In this document: positions 1 through 8,588 of the stretch, piece after piece | Layout of the letters: every line of letters starts with the position of its first letter | Position numbering within the stretch: the stretch's first letter is position 1 | Program-made: the position numbers and the translations under genes | The notes under the pieces: generated by a model | Told to the model about the DNA's origin: nothing | The model's input: only the letters and a program-made list of their open reading frames with translations | Database searches by the model: none | NCBI RefSeq assembly: GCF_949152225.1 | Contig: NZ_CASCJC010000001.1 | Span: 372,001-436,000, forward strand | Direction: 5' to 3' | DNA length: 64,000 nt | Origin: Ligilactobacillus sp900765635 | Lineage (GTDB): Bacteria; Bacillota; Bacilli; Lactobacillales; Lactobacillaceae

Positions 1-860
1 AACAATTGATTTTTGTAGGTTATGCAAAAGAAAGTTTAGAGCCATATGCTAAACAAGGAATAGATGTGCGTCAAGCAAACTTTAATGAGTATGCTGGTTT
101 ACCAGAAGCATTTGCTGAGGGCGATGTTTTAGCGTTAATTTCAATGCCTTTCGTAGGAGCTAAACGCCAAGCAGCACATCGCAATGTAATTGATGCAGCT
201 AAGGCGGCTGGAGTTAAAAAGATTATCTATACTTCATTAGTCAATGCTGCTGATCCAACTAATCCAAGTGTTGAAAAAATTGATCATGCCTACACTGAAA
301 AGTATATTGAAGAAAGTGGATTAGATTATATTTTCTTACGGAACTCTCAATATGCAGAAGCGATGATTACTAATTATTTTACTTATGTTAAACTTGGTAG
401 CCCGCTAACTAATAATCAAGGTGCAGGCAAGATGGCGTATATTTCGCGTAAAGATTGTGCTAAAGCTGTAGCTTATGCGTTATTAGCAGATGATGTGCAT
501 CAACAAATTTTAAATATTAACGGTGCTAAAACAATGACGATTGCAGAATTTATTGAAATTGGTAATCAACAAACAGGAAATCATGTAACCTATCAAGAAA
601 TTAGCGATGAAGAAAATTATGCTGTTTTTGATGCGATGGGGGTTCCAAGAACAACTGATGGTGAGTTTAAAAAAGGTTCAGAGGCACCGTACAGTTCCGA
701 AGGAATGGTAACTTTTGGTCAAGCAATTCGTGAAGGTAAGATGGACACATGGACTGATGATTTTAAAAAGTTAACTGGTAGTGAACCAATCACCGTAGAT
801 TATATGTTTGCACATAATGAAGATTTTCAGGTTGGTGAAAGACATTCATTAGATAAATAA
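1..860 (+). CDS. NmrA-like NAD(P)H-binding oxidoreductase, 5' truncated
   Basis: The reading frame is open to the window edge, so the start lies upstream and the N-terminal dinucleotide-binding loop is missing. The visible part has the layout of an atypical short-chain dehydrogenase of the NmrA/QorB type: a stretch leading to VKKIIYTSLVNA (the strand carrying the usual Ser/Thr), then LRNSQYAEAM and a C-terminal substrate lobe with YISRKDCAKAVAYALL, typical of this family. Such proteins bind NAD(P)H and act as quinone reductases or redox-sensing regulators; the substrate cannot be read from sequence. It ends just before a strong terminator, so it is the last gene of its unit. Confidence 0.8.
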   Translation, partial: QLIFVGYAKESLEPYAKQGIDVRQANFNEYAGLPEAFAEGDVLALISMPFVGAKRQAAHRNVIDAAKAAGVKKIIYTSLVNAADPTNPSVEKIDHAYTEKYIEESGLDYIFLRNSQYAEAMITNYFTYVKLGSPLTNNQGAGKMAYISRKDCAKAVAYALLADDVHQQILNINGAKTMTIAEFIEIGNQQTGNHVTYQEISDEENYAVFDAMGVPRTTDGEFKKGSEAPYSSEGMVTFGQAIREGKMDTWTDDFKKLTGSEPITVDYMFAHNEDFQVGERHSLDK

Positions 861-917
861 GAAAGAAATGATGTGTACCTAGTTTTCTAGACGCGTTAAA
901 ATTTAATAAATTATTCC

Positions 918-960
918 ATGGATGTTTCCCTGTGTTTTACAGGAGGCATCCATTTTGTTT
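918..960 (+). terminator. Rho-independent terminator of the NmrA-like gene
   Basis: Arms ATGGATG (918-924) and CATCCAT (947-953) are perfect complements, extended inside by CCTGT/ACAGG, and are followed by TTTGTTTTG. Confidence 0.8.
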
Positions 961-1069
961 TGTCTTGAATCCTTTTGTTTGTAGTAATCGATATATTTTC
1001 TCTAACTCTTACAACATTATCTTTATTTATCTTAAAGTAATAAGTAGGTAAGTAGTGCATAAAAATTCC

Positions 1070-1100
1070 CCCTCCTTAATGGAGTGTCCAGTAAAGAGGG
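1070..1100 (-). repeat. Inverted copy of a recurrent hairpin terminator
   Basis: Arms 1070-1082 and 1088-1100 pair with two mismatches. Read on the minus strand the element starts CCCTCTTTACTGG and ends in a short T-run, matching the terminators at 26680, 48265 and 54523. No minus-strand gene here needs it, so it may be a relic or the end of a rearranged segment. Confidence 0.55.
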
Positions 1101-1169
1101 AAAATATTAAAAGACTTGAGAGTTTTTTATATGCAAATTTATTTTGTATTAATGATTTTTTGAAGTAAA

Positions 1170-1178
1170 TGGTATACT
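1170..1178 (+). promoter_or_regulatory. Extended -10 promoter for the helicase/NUDIX unit
   Basis: TGG followed by TATACT (1173-1178) makes an extended -10 element. No good -35 is seen at 17 bp. It lies 36 bp before the start codon. Confidence 0.45.
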
Positions 1179-1214
1179 TATATTATCTAAAATCTACATA
1201 GAGGATATGCAAAA

Positions 1215-4157
1215 ATGACAATTGAAAAAAAGTTGATGCAAGGGTTTAAAAATTCACAAATTGATAGAAGTCAGTATCAAGGTAATTTAGCTTACGAATC
1301 TCAATTTATCTCAAACGATCCCACAAAGGGGACAAAGGTATTAAGTGTAATTGAAAGTGGTTTAAAGAATTGTAAAGAATTTTATATAAGTGTAGCATTC
1401 ATAACAATGAGCGGGTTAGCTCCGTTACTTCAGGTTTTAAAGGAGCTAGAAAGAAGAGAAATACCCGGTAAAATTTTAACGACTGATTATTTAAATTTTA
1501 GTGAACCACGAGCATTAAAAAAACTTAGTGAATTAAAAAATCTTGAAGTTCGTCTGTATGAAACGAGTGGACAAAAAGAAGGTTTCCATACTAAAGGATA
1601 TATTTTTAAAAAAGAAGAATTGTATCAAATTATTATTGGCAGTTCAAATATGACACAACAGGCCTTAACCATTAATAAAGAATGGAATACTAAGATTGTT
1701 TCTTTAAAACAAGGTGGTATTGCTCAAGATGTATTAGGCGAATTTAATGATTTATGGAATTCTTCAAAAACAAAGTACTTAACTCAAGAGGTTCTGGAAC
1801 AATACAAATTACGTTATCAAGTTATTCAAGAACAAAAGAAAAGCATTGCTAGTTCGAGAATTCCTGATCTAATGGCTTATCGCTTAGAACCAAATTCGAT
1901 GCAGATTCATTTTATCAAAAATTTAGAGCAACTAATAATGAATGCTCAAGATAAAGCATTGTTAATTTCGGCAACAGGAACTGGGAAAACATATGCATCG
2001 GCATTTGCGATGAGACATTTAAACTTTAAAAGAGTTCTGTTTTTAGTTCATAGAAATCAGTTAGCTAAACAAGCTAAAGTATCATATAGTAAAGTTTTTG
2101 CAGATAAAGTTACGTATGGTTTAGTTGATGGTAATCATAAGGAATTTGATAAAGACTATATTTTTGCGACTGTACAAACTTTAGGACAAAATTTGCAACG
2201 TTTTTCACCCACACATTTTGATGCGATTATTTACGATGAAGCACATCATGCATCAGCTACAATGCATCGTAAGATAATGGATTATTTTAAGCCTAAGCTT
2301 AGTTTAGGGATGACAGCAACTCCGGATAAGCGTGATATGCGCAAGGAAAATGATATTTATGAATTATTTGATCATAATATTGTTTATGAAATTAGGTTGC
2401 AAGAAGCGATGAAAGAAGATTTGTTGTGTCCATTTCATTATTTTGGAATTGCAGATGAACCACATGTTGCAGATTTAGGCATGGAAGATAAAGAAGTTCC
2501 ATTTAGATATCTAACTTCGGATGAACGTGTTAAACATGTTATGCAGCAGGCAAACTATTATGGATATAGTGGTGAACGAGTAAAGGGGTTAATTTTTTGT
2601 AGCACGATTGCTGAAGCAAACGAATTGTCTGTAAAATTTAATCAAGCAGGTTGGAGGACTGCTGTTTTAACTGGGCAAGATTCTGATGTAATTAGAATGC
2701 AAACGATTGAGAGATTAGTGAAAAAACAAGGGCCGGATACCTTAGATTATATTTTATCGGTGGATGTTTTTTCTGAAGGAGTAGATATTGTCGAAATCAA
2801 TCAAGTGATAATGTTACGCCCTACAGAGTCCCCAATTGTTTTTACGCAACAATTAGGACGTGGTTTGCGCAAAGATGATGATAAGGAATTTTTAGTTGTA
2901 TTAGACTTTATTGGTAACTATAAAAATAATTTTATGATACCGATTGCTTTATCTGGGGATCGTAGTTATAACAAGGATAATATTCGAAGATATTTATTGG
3001 AAGGGACACGAGTTGTTCCAGGTTGTTCGACAATTCATTTCGATGAAATTTCTAAGAAACGGATTTTTACAGCAATTGACAATGCTAATTTTAGCGACTT
3101 GAAGTTACTCAAACAAAACTATTTCAATTTAAAGGATAAGCTAGGTAGAATTCCACATTTACAAGAATTTGATGAATTTGGGGAAATGGATGTTTTGCGT
3201 ATTTTTGATAATAATTCCTTAGGTTCTTATTATATGTTTTTAAAGAAATACGAGCCTGATTTTAAAGTAATTTTACCAGATGACGCAGAGGAAATGTTAA
3301 GATATGTTTCTAAGAAATTTGCTAGTGGTAAAAGAGTTCATGAACTTGAGTTGTTAAGAATTATGCTGGTAGAAGAGCATAATTTATTGGCTAAATTAAC
3401 GTTGGCATTAAAAGAACAATATCAATGTGAGATGGATGCTAATTGTCGGGTCAACATTATTAATCAGATGACTAATAATTTTTTAACAGGTACGGGAAAA
3501 AACACCTATACGCAGTCTATTTTTATCGAACCAGATGATAAAGATCCGCATGATTATCAGATAGCAAAACAATTTAAGCACTTATTAGAGGATCAAGTTT
3601 TCTATAATTTGATGAAGGAACTGATTGATTTTGGTATTGCGCGTTATGAACAAAATTATAGTGAAAGGTATCAAGATACCAATTTTGTTTTATATCAAAA
3701 ATACACATATGAAGATGTTTGTCGCTTGTTAAATTGGGAATTCAATGAAGTGTCTGTCAATATTGGTGGTTATAAATTCAATGAAAAGACGAAAACATTC
3801 CCTGTTTTTATTAACTATGATAAGGAAGAGGATTTAACGGATACAACTAAATACGAAGATCGATTTTTGAGTGCAAATCATTTAATCGCTATTTCAAAAA
3901 GTGGCCGGACATTGGCATCAAACGATGTGCAGAAATTTTTGAACTCACAAGAAGAAGGAATAAGCGTGCAACTTTTTGTTCGTAAAAATAAGGATGATAA
4001 AATTTCAAAAGAGTTTTATTATTTAGGGAAGATGACCCCTACGCAATTTGTAAAAGAATTTACGATGCCTAATACGACAAAAACAGCGGTGGAAATCGGA
4101 TGGCATTTAGAAAATGAAATTCGTGAAGATTTATATGAATATATTACAAGCAAATAG
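1215..4157 (+). CDS. PLD-nuclease/DEAH-helicase/DUF3427 protein
   Basis: This 980-residue protein combines a phospholipase-D-type nuclease with a superfamily 2 helicase. The PLD half-site is H125-x-K127 with GSSN at 142-145 and E156 (residues about 30-190). The helicase core has Walker A ATGTGKT (253-259), DEAH (341-344), TATP (367-370), and motif VI QQLGRGLR (545-552), all intact. The C-terminal roughly 400 residues fit DUF3427, ending in a compact beta-rich domain. The protein should use ATP to move on nucleic acid and cleave it. Start ATG is set by GAGGAT 8 bp upstream. It is 11 bp from the NUDIX gene and probably co-transcribed. Such fusions occur in accessory regions; a defence or repair role is inference. 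Confidence 0.85.
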   Translation: MTIEKKLMQGFKNSQIDRSQYQGNLAYESQFISNDPTKGTKVLSVIESGLKNCKEFYISVAFITMSGLAPLLQVLKELERREIPGKILTTDYLNFSEPRALKKLSELKNLEVRLYETSGQKEGFHTKGYIFKKEELYQIIIGSSNMTQQALTINKEWNTKIVSLKQGGIAQDVLGEFNDLWNSSKTKYLTQEVLEQYKLRYQVIQEQKKSIASSRIPDLMAYRLEPNSMQIHFIKNLEQLIMNAQDKALLISATGTGKTYASAFAMRHLNFKRVLFLVHRNQLAKQAKVSYSKVFADKVTYGLVDGNHKEFDKDYIFATVQTLGQNLQRFSPTHFDAIIYDEAHHASATMHRKIMDYFKPKLSLGMTATPDKRDMRKENDIYELFDHNIVYEIRLQEAMKEDLLCPFHYFGIADEPHVADLGMEDKEVPFRYLTSDERVKHVMQQANYYGYSGERVKGLIFCSTIAEANELSVKFNQAGWRTAVLTGQDSDVIRMQTIERLVKKQGPDTLDYILSVDVFSEGVDIVEINQVIMLRPTESPIVFTQQLGRGLRKDDDKEFLVVLDFIGNYKNNFMIPIALSGDRSYNKDNIRRYLLEGTRVVPGCSTIHFDEISKKRIFTAIDNANFSDLKLLKQNYFNLKDKLGRIPHLQEFDEFGEMDVLRIFDNNSLGSYYMFLKKYEPDFKVILPDDAEEMLRYVSKKFASGKRVHELELLRIMLVEEHNLLAKLTLALKEQYQCEMDANCRVNIINQMTNNFLTGTGKNTYTQSIFIEPDDKDPHDYQIAKQFKHLLEDQVFYNLMKELIDFGIARYEQNYSERYQDTNFVLYQKYTYEDVCRLLNWEFNEVSVNIGGYKFNEKTKTFPVFINYDKEEDLTDTTKYEDRFLSANHLIAISKSGRTLASNDVQKFLNSQEEGISVQLFVRKNKDDKISKEFYYLGKMTPTQFVKEFTMPNTTKTAVEIGWHLENEIREDLYEYITSK

Positions 4158-4168
4158 GAGCTAAAAAT

Positions 4169-4558
4169 ATGAAAACAATCAATGTAGTTGCAGCAATTTT
4201 AATTCATGAGAAAAAAGTTTTTGCAACGCAAAGAAACTATGGTGAATTTAAAGGTGGCTGGGAATTTCCAGGCGGGAAAATTGAACCAGGTGAAGCCCCA
4301 CAAGCTGCTTTACGTCGTGAAATGAAAGAAGAATTAGCACTAGAGATAAGCGTAGGTGAATTGATAGATACTATTGAATATGATTATCCTAATTTTCATC
4401 TTTCTATGCAGTGTTATCTTTGTAAAATTCAAGCAGGTAAGGCAATATTATCTGTACACGATGAAATTAAATGGTTAGATGAAGAGAATTTATATAGTGT
4501 TGATTGGTTACCTGCGGACGTAGGTTTACTGCCTAAGATAAAAAATTATCTTGATTAA
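4169..4558 (+). CDS. NUDIX hydrolase (MutT-like)
   Basis: A 129-residue NUDIX protein, the normal length for MutT-type 8-oxo-dGTP diphosphatases or dCTP pyrophosphohydrolases. The NUDIX box starts at G36 (FPGGKIEPGE) with E42, R50, E51, E54 and E55 in the expected spacing, so metal binding and pyrophosphate cleavage should work; the usual terminal Gly is Ala57. The Shine-Dalgarno AGGAG overlaps the helicase stop codon, so the two genes are translationally close. The partner suggests nucleotide pool cleaning or production of a signal removed by hydrolysis; which substrate is used is unknown. Confidence 0.88.
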   Translation: MKTINVVAAILIHEKKVFATQRNYGEFKGGWEFPGGKIEPGEAPQAALRREMKEELALEISVGELIDTIEYDYPNFHLSMQCYLCKIQAGKAILSVHDEIKWLDEENLYSVDWLPADVGLLPKIKNYLD

Positions 4559-4566
4559 GAACAAAA

Positions 4567-4599
4567 CCCAAGCTTACATTTGTTGGCTTGGGCTTTTTT
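4567..4599 (+). terminator. Terminator of the helicase/NUDIX unit
   Basis: CCCAAGC (4567-4573) pairs with GCTTGGG (4586-4592), then CTTTTTT. Confidence 0.85.
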
Positions 4600-4737
4600 A
4601 TAGATAAAAGACTAAAAAAATTTAATAAAATATTATAGTAAAGGCTACCAACATTACTTTATTGAACTTTTTATGTGAATTTGATATCAATCTAAAATTG
4701 TTTTATATGGGTATAAAAAGAATGTAATTCCGTTTGC

Positions 4738-4755
4738 TTGTGATAAATATTACAA
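4738..4755. promoter_or_regulatory. 18-bp palindromic operator candidate
   Basis: TTGTGATAAATATTACAA is an inverted repeat of the form TTGTnATA-AA-TATnACAA, 34 bp before the dehydrogenase start. It resembles both Crp/Fnr-type sites and a LysR-type box. The LysR gene two genes downstream is a possible regulator. Confidence 0.5.
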
Positions 4756-4789
4756 TCTTAATGTAAACAGAAGAAAAGGAGCGAAAGTT

Positions 4790-5785
4790 ATGTATTCAAT
4801 AAAAATGTTTGGTGTCAGAGAAGAAGAAATTACCATTGCACAAAACTGGGCTGCAGAAAATAATATTAAGCTTAGTATGACAAAAGAAATTTTGACGATG
4901 GATAATTTAGCAGAAGTTAATGGCTTTGATGGGATTTCCTTGAGTCAAGTAGGACGTTTACCAGATGAAATCTATCCAAAATTAGCACAGATGGGAATCA
5001 AGCAGCTCGCTCAACGTAGTGCTGGAGTAGATATGTATAACCTTGAATTGGCTAAAGAAAATGGCATCATTATTACTAATGTGCCAAGCTATTCACCAGA
5101 ATCGATTGCTGAGTTTACAGTGACGACGGCTTTAGAATTGATTAGACGCACAGAAAAGATTCGCCAACGCGTGGCTAGTCATGATTTTTCATGGGAACCG
5201 ATTATTCGGGGCCGTGTTTTAGGTAATATGACTGTAGCTGTGATTGGTACTGGACGAATCGGACAGATTACAGCCAAACTTTTTAAAGGTTTTGGTGCTA
5301 AGGTAGTCGGCTATGATTTGTATCCAAACAAAGAATTAACAGATATTTTAGAATATCAAGATACTTTAGTAGATGCCGTAAAGCAAGCTGATGTGATTTC
5401 TTTACACATGCCAGCCGTTAAAGAAAATTATCATGCTTTTGACTATGCAATGTTTAAAAACTGTAAAAAAGATGCGCTTTTATTAAATATGGCGCGCGGT
5501 TCATTAGTTGATACAAAGGCCTTACTACAAGCCTTAGATGAAGGTTTATTGCAAGGGGCAGGTATTGATACGTATGAATACGAAGCACCTTACATGCCAA
5601 AAGATTTCAGCTCAAAAGAAATTACAGATGAACTTTTCTTGGCATTAATTAATCATCCTCAAGTCATTTATACACCACATATTGCTTATTACACCGATGA
5701 AGCTGTTAAAAATTTGGTTGAAGGTGGCTTGGATGCAACATTAGAAGTTTTAAACACAGGAGACGCTAAAACCCGCGTTAATTAA
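4790..5785 (+). CDS. D-2-hydroxyacid (D-lactate type) dehydrogenase
   Basis: 331 residues, the usual length. It reduces 2-oxoacids to D-2-hydroxyacids with NADH. The coenzyme loop is GTGRIG at 153-158, with an acidic D176 at the end of the following strand favouring NADH over NADPH. The catalytic trio is R236 (MARG), E263/E265 (DTYEYE) and H297 (TPHIAYYT). Start ATG has AAAGGAG 8 bp upstream. The next gene, a membrane protein, starts 14 bp after the stop with AAGGAG overlapping, so the two form an operon. Whether pyruvate or branched 2-oxoacids is the main substrate cannot be decided; the neighbouring transporter hints at import or export of a related compound. Confidence 0.9.
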   Translation: MYSIKMFGVREEEITIAQNWAAENNIKLSMTKEILTMDNLAEVNGFDGISLSQVGRLPDEIYPKLAQMGIKQLAQRSAGVDMYNLELAKENGIIITNVPSYSPESIAEFTVTTALELIRRTEKIRQRVASHDFSWEPIIRGRVLGNMTVAVIGTGRIGQITAKLFKGFGAKVVGYDLYPNKELTDILEYQDTLVDAVKQADVISLHMPAVKENYHAFDYAMFKNCKKDALLLNMARGSLVDTKALLQALDEGLLQGAGIDTYEYEAPYMPKDFSSKEITDELFLALINHPQVIYTPHIAYYTDEAVKNLVEGGLDATLEVLNTGDAKTRVN

Positions 5786-5799
5786 GGAGTCGTTATTAT

Positions 5800-6849
5800 A
5801 TGAATCAGCAAATTAAAGGTAAAGATTTTTTAATGAATATTTTAAACGGTCTGGCAATTGGGACCGTAGTAGTTTTGATTCCAGGAGCTTTATTATCAGA
5901 ATTATTTAAGGCACTCTTGCCAGCAGCACCATATTTAGGTGTGGCGATTAATGCTTTAACTATGTCAAATTCCATGATGGGATTAGTTGTAGGGATTATG
6001 ATTGGAATGAACTTTAAGTTTAGTCCAATCCAATCTGCTAGCGTTGGAATTGCAACGATTTTTGCTAGTGGTGCAGTACAATTTAACAATGGTCAGATGA
6101 TTTTATCCGGAACGGGTGATGTTATTAACATGGGCTTGACAGCTGCAATGGCTGCGTTAATTATCTTATTGTTTGGAAACAAATTAAAGTCTTATACAAT
6201 TTTAGTTATTCCAGCACTAGTATTAATGGTTGCCGGAACAATCGGGTATATGATTTTGCCTTACGTTAAAATGATTACAACTTTAATCGGGCAAGGTGTA
6301 GCACATTTATTAAACTTACAACCAATTTTGATGTGTGTCTTATTAGCCGTTATTTTTTCAATCTTGATTGTCTCACCAATTACAACGGTCGGAATTGCCT
6401 TGGCAATTTCTTTGGCTGGAGTTGGCTCAGGTGCAGCTAATATTGGTATTTGTGCAACTGGCTTTGGTTTTGCAATTATGGGGTGGCACGTTAATTCTAA
6501 AGGTACTAGCTTAGCGCATTTTATCGGTTCACCAAAGATGTCGATGGCCAATGTTGTTAAAAAACCCCTGATCTTACTACCAATCATTTGTTCAGCAGCA
6601 TGTTCAGGGGTAATCGCAGCACTTTGGAATATTCAAGGAACACCAATGTCAGCTGGCTTTGGATTTAGTGGATTAGTTGGTCCAATTAATTATATTAATT
6701 TAGCTAGTGGTGGCTGGAGTGCATTTAATATTATCAAGGCAATCATTGCTTTTGCGCTAGCTCCAATTTTCTTTAGCTTCGTGTTCAAATATCTTTTCAC
6801 TAAGGTTAAACCAATTTTAAAAGAAGAAGATTACTATTTAGATATTTAA
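5800..6849 (+). CDS. PTS EIIC-type (PTS_EIIC_2 family) membrane protein
   Basis: A 349-residue polytopic membrane protein with about nine to ten hydrophobic segments and small-residue-rich loops such as GVGSGAANIG, matching the PTS_EIIC_2 family of EIIC-like proteins. No EIIA or EIIB domain is fused or encoded nearby, so sugar-phosphotransferase transport is not assured; it may work as a facilitator. It is co-transcribed with the D-2-hydroxyacid dehydrogenase, which suggests it carries a 2-oxo- or 2-hydroxyacid or a precursor. Its stop codon overlaps the stop of the convergent LysR gene. Confidence 0.7.
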   Translation: MNQQIKGKDFLMNILNGLAIGTVVVLIPGALLSELFKALLPAAPYLGVAINALTMSNSMMGLVVGIMIGMNFKFSPIQSASVGIATIFASGAVQFNNGQMILSGTGDVINMGLTAAMAALIILLFGNKLKSYTILVIPALVLMVAGTIGYMILPYVKMITTLIGQGVAHLLNLQPILMCVLLAVIFSILIVSPITTVGIALAISLAGVGSGAANIGICATGFGFAIMGWHVNSKGTSLAHFIGSPKMSMANVVKKPLILLPIICSAACSGVIAALWNIQGTPMSAGFGFSGLVGPINYINLASGGWSAFNIIKAIIAFALAPIFFSFVFKYLFTKVKPILKEEDYYLDI

Positions 6850-7730
6850 TTTTGTTTAATACACGTAATAAAATCACTCACAGCCGAGGAACAGACGTAA
6901 TTTTTACGCAAGGCGATACCGATAGGATAAAAGTTATTCTTATCATCAAGCTTAAGCCAAGTTACGTCTGGAACTCGGCTTGATTTTTGCAATTCGCTAG
7001 GTAAGATACAAATTGTATTTAGTCGTGTTAAACTGTGAACTAAAACTTCCCAATCGCTGTGTGTAAATAAGATGTTAGGTTGAAAACCCAAGGCAGAAGT
7101 TGGATTTTCTAAGAGACGGCCTAACATGTAATCATTTGTCAATGAACTAAATTTTTGTCCTTCGAGTTCTTTAAAAGAAACGGAGGATTTTTTGGCTAAA
7201 GGGTTAGAATTAGGGACAACAACACTGACAGAATAACCATTGACGGTTGTTTGCAGAGGCTCAATTTCAATATCTTTTTCAATTAATGGAAAAGATAACA
7301 ACCCAATATCGATAACTTCACTTTGTAAAAGTTTTTGTAAGCGATGAGAACCTTCTTGAATTAAGCGTAATTCGACATTTGGATGTGTTGCAATAAATGT
7401 TGAAATTTCTTGCATAAATTGGATCGCAAATAAAACTGTTAAACCAACCTTAATAGTTTCGTGTTGTTTTTTAGTATGACTCTTAATTTCATCTAGCATT
7501 TGGTCAAATTGCTCGACTATTTCTGTTCCGCGCTCATATAACAGTAAACCAGTGGTTGTTAAGTTGAAAGTTTCATTTGTTTTTTGAATCAATGGTGTTT
7601 CGAGTTCTTCTTCTAGCTGTTTGATTGTATATGATAAAGCTGGTTGTGTGATAAATAAGTTTCGAGCCGCCGCCGAGAGATTTTTAGTGTTGGCAACTTC
7701 GATAAAATAACGTAATTGACGGATATCCAA
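6846..7730 (-). CDS. LysR-family transcriptional regulator
   Basis: 294 residues, typical LysR length. The N-terminal winged helix-turn-helix covers about residues 1-60 (YFIEVANTKNLSAAARNLFITQPALSYTIK region), followed by a two-lobed effector-binding domain. The start is TTG, fixed by AAAGGAG nine bases upstream. It converges on the EIIC-like gene with overlapping stops and diverges from sdaAB. By the usual LysR arrangement it may control sdaAB; the palindrome at 4738-4755 is another possible target. Confidence 0.9.
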   Translation of the reverse strand: MDIRQLRYFIEVANTKNLSAAARNLFITQPALSYTIKQLEEELETPLIQKTNETFNLTTTGLLLYERGTEIVEQFDQMLDEIKSHTKKQHETIKVGLTVLFAIQFMQEISTFIATHPNVELRLIQEGSHRLQKLLQSEVIDIGLLSFPLIEKDIEIEPLQTTVNGYSVSVVVPNSNPLAKKSSVSFKELEGQKFSSLTNDYMLGRLLENPTSALGFQPNILFTHSDWEVLVHSLTRLNTICILPSELQKSSRVPDVTWLKLDDKNNFYPIGIALRKNYVCSSAVSDFITCIKQN

Positions 7731-7848
7731 GCTAAAACGCTCCTTTAAATTTTTTTAATAATGTATCTGTCTAAAAAGTTTCGTTTTTATCTTAACATAT
7801 TTATCCATGAACTTCTAAAAATATTCTGAATACCATAAAACTTCTTGA

Positions 7849-7877
7849 TTTTCAGTAATTGTGCTTTGTGATATAGT
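7849..7877 (+). promoter_or_regulatory. Promoter of the serine dehydratase operon
   Basis: TTTTCA (7849-7854), 17-bp spacer, TATAGT (7872-7877) with an extended TGA just before the -10. Confidence 0.55.
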
Positions 7878-7907
7878 AGATAAGAAAAGTAACGGGAGGA
7901 AAAGTCA

Positions 7908-8576
7908 ATGTCAGAATTAAGATATCGCAGTGTCTTTGACATTATTGGACCAATCATGATCGGTCCAAGTAGCTCACATACTGCCGGAGCGGCACGTATC
8001 GGTAAGGTTGTAGGGAGTATTTTTGGTGAAAAACCAGATAAAGTAGATATTTATTTGTATGAATCGTTTGCTAAAACTTACCGTGGTCACGGAACAGATA
8101 TTGCTTTGGTTGGCGGTTTACTTGGAATGGAGCCAGACGACAATCGTTTGCAAGATTCTTTAAAAATTGCACATCAACAAGGAATCGAAGTCTTCTTTAT
8201 TCCTAAAAAAGAAAAGGCGCAACATCCCAACTCGGTGCGCTTTGTGCTGACAAAAGGCGACAGAAAAATGTCAGTTACCGGAATTTCGATTGGTGGAGGT
8301 AATATTCAAATTTCGGAATTAAATGGTTTTAAGATTTCTTTGACAATGGGTACACCAACCATTGTAATTGTGCAACAAGATGTGCCAGGTATTATCGCTA
8401 ATGTGTCACAGATTTTGTTTGAAACTAATACTAATATTGGTACGATGACCGTTACCCGTGAATCCAAAGGTGAAAAAGCAATTACGATTATTGAAGTAGA
8501 TTCACCGCAAGTAGAACAAACACTCAAACGTTTGCGTAAGCTTGCTAATATTTATAGTGTCAATTACTTTGATTAG
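7908..8576 (+). CDS. sdaAB: L-serine dehydratase, beta subunit
   Basis: 222 residues. It is the small subunit of the oxygen-sensitive iron-sulfur L-serine dehydratase, which turns L-serine into pyruvate and ammonia. The family signature FDIIGPIMIGPSSSHTAGA is at residues 8-26, and a C-terminal ACT domain (about 150-222, with the GIIANVSQIL segment) probably binds serine. Good AGGAGG-type site (GGGAGGA). The alpha subunit follows after 12 bp. The pyruvate produced could feed the D-2-hydroxyacid dehydrogenase nearby. Confidence 0.95.
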   Translation: MSELRYRSVFDIIGPIMIGPSSSHTAGAARIGKVVGSIFGEKPDKVDIYLYESFAKTYRGHGTDIALVGGLLGMEPDDNRLQDSLKIAHQQGIEVFFIPKKEKAQHPNSVRFVLTKGDRKMSVTGISIGGGNIQISELNGFKISLTMGTPTIVIVQQDVPGIIANVSQILFETNTNIGTMTVTRESKGEKAITIIEVDSPQVEQTLKRLRKLANIYSVNYFD

Positions 8577-8588
8577 GAGGAAATTAAG

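Larger units (their letters stand above)
861..1214. other. Intergenic stretch with two hairpins and a promoter
   Basis: No gene is visible here. It holds the terminator of the upstream oxidoreductase (918-960), an inverted copy of the hairpin family found three more times in this window (1070-1100), and an extended -10 promoter (1170-1178) for the downstream helicase gene. Confidence 0.6.
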
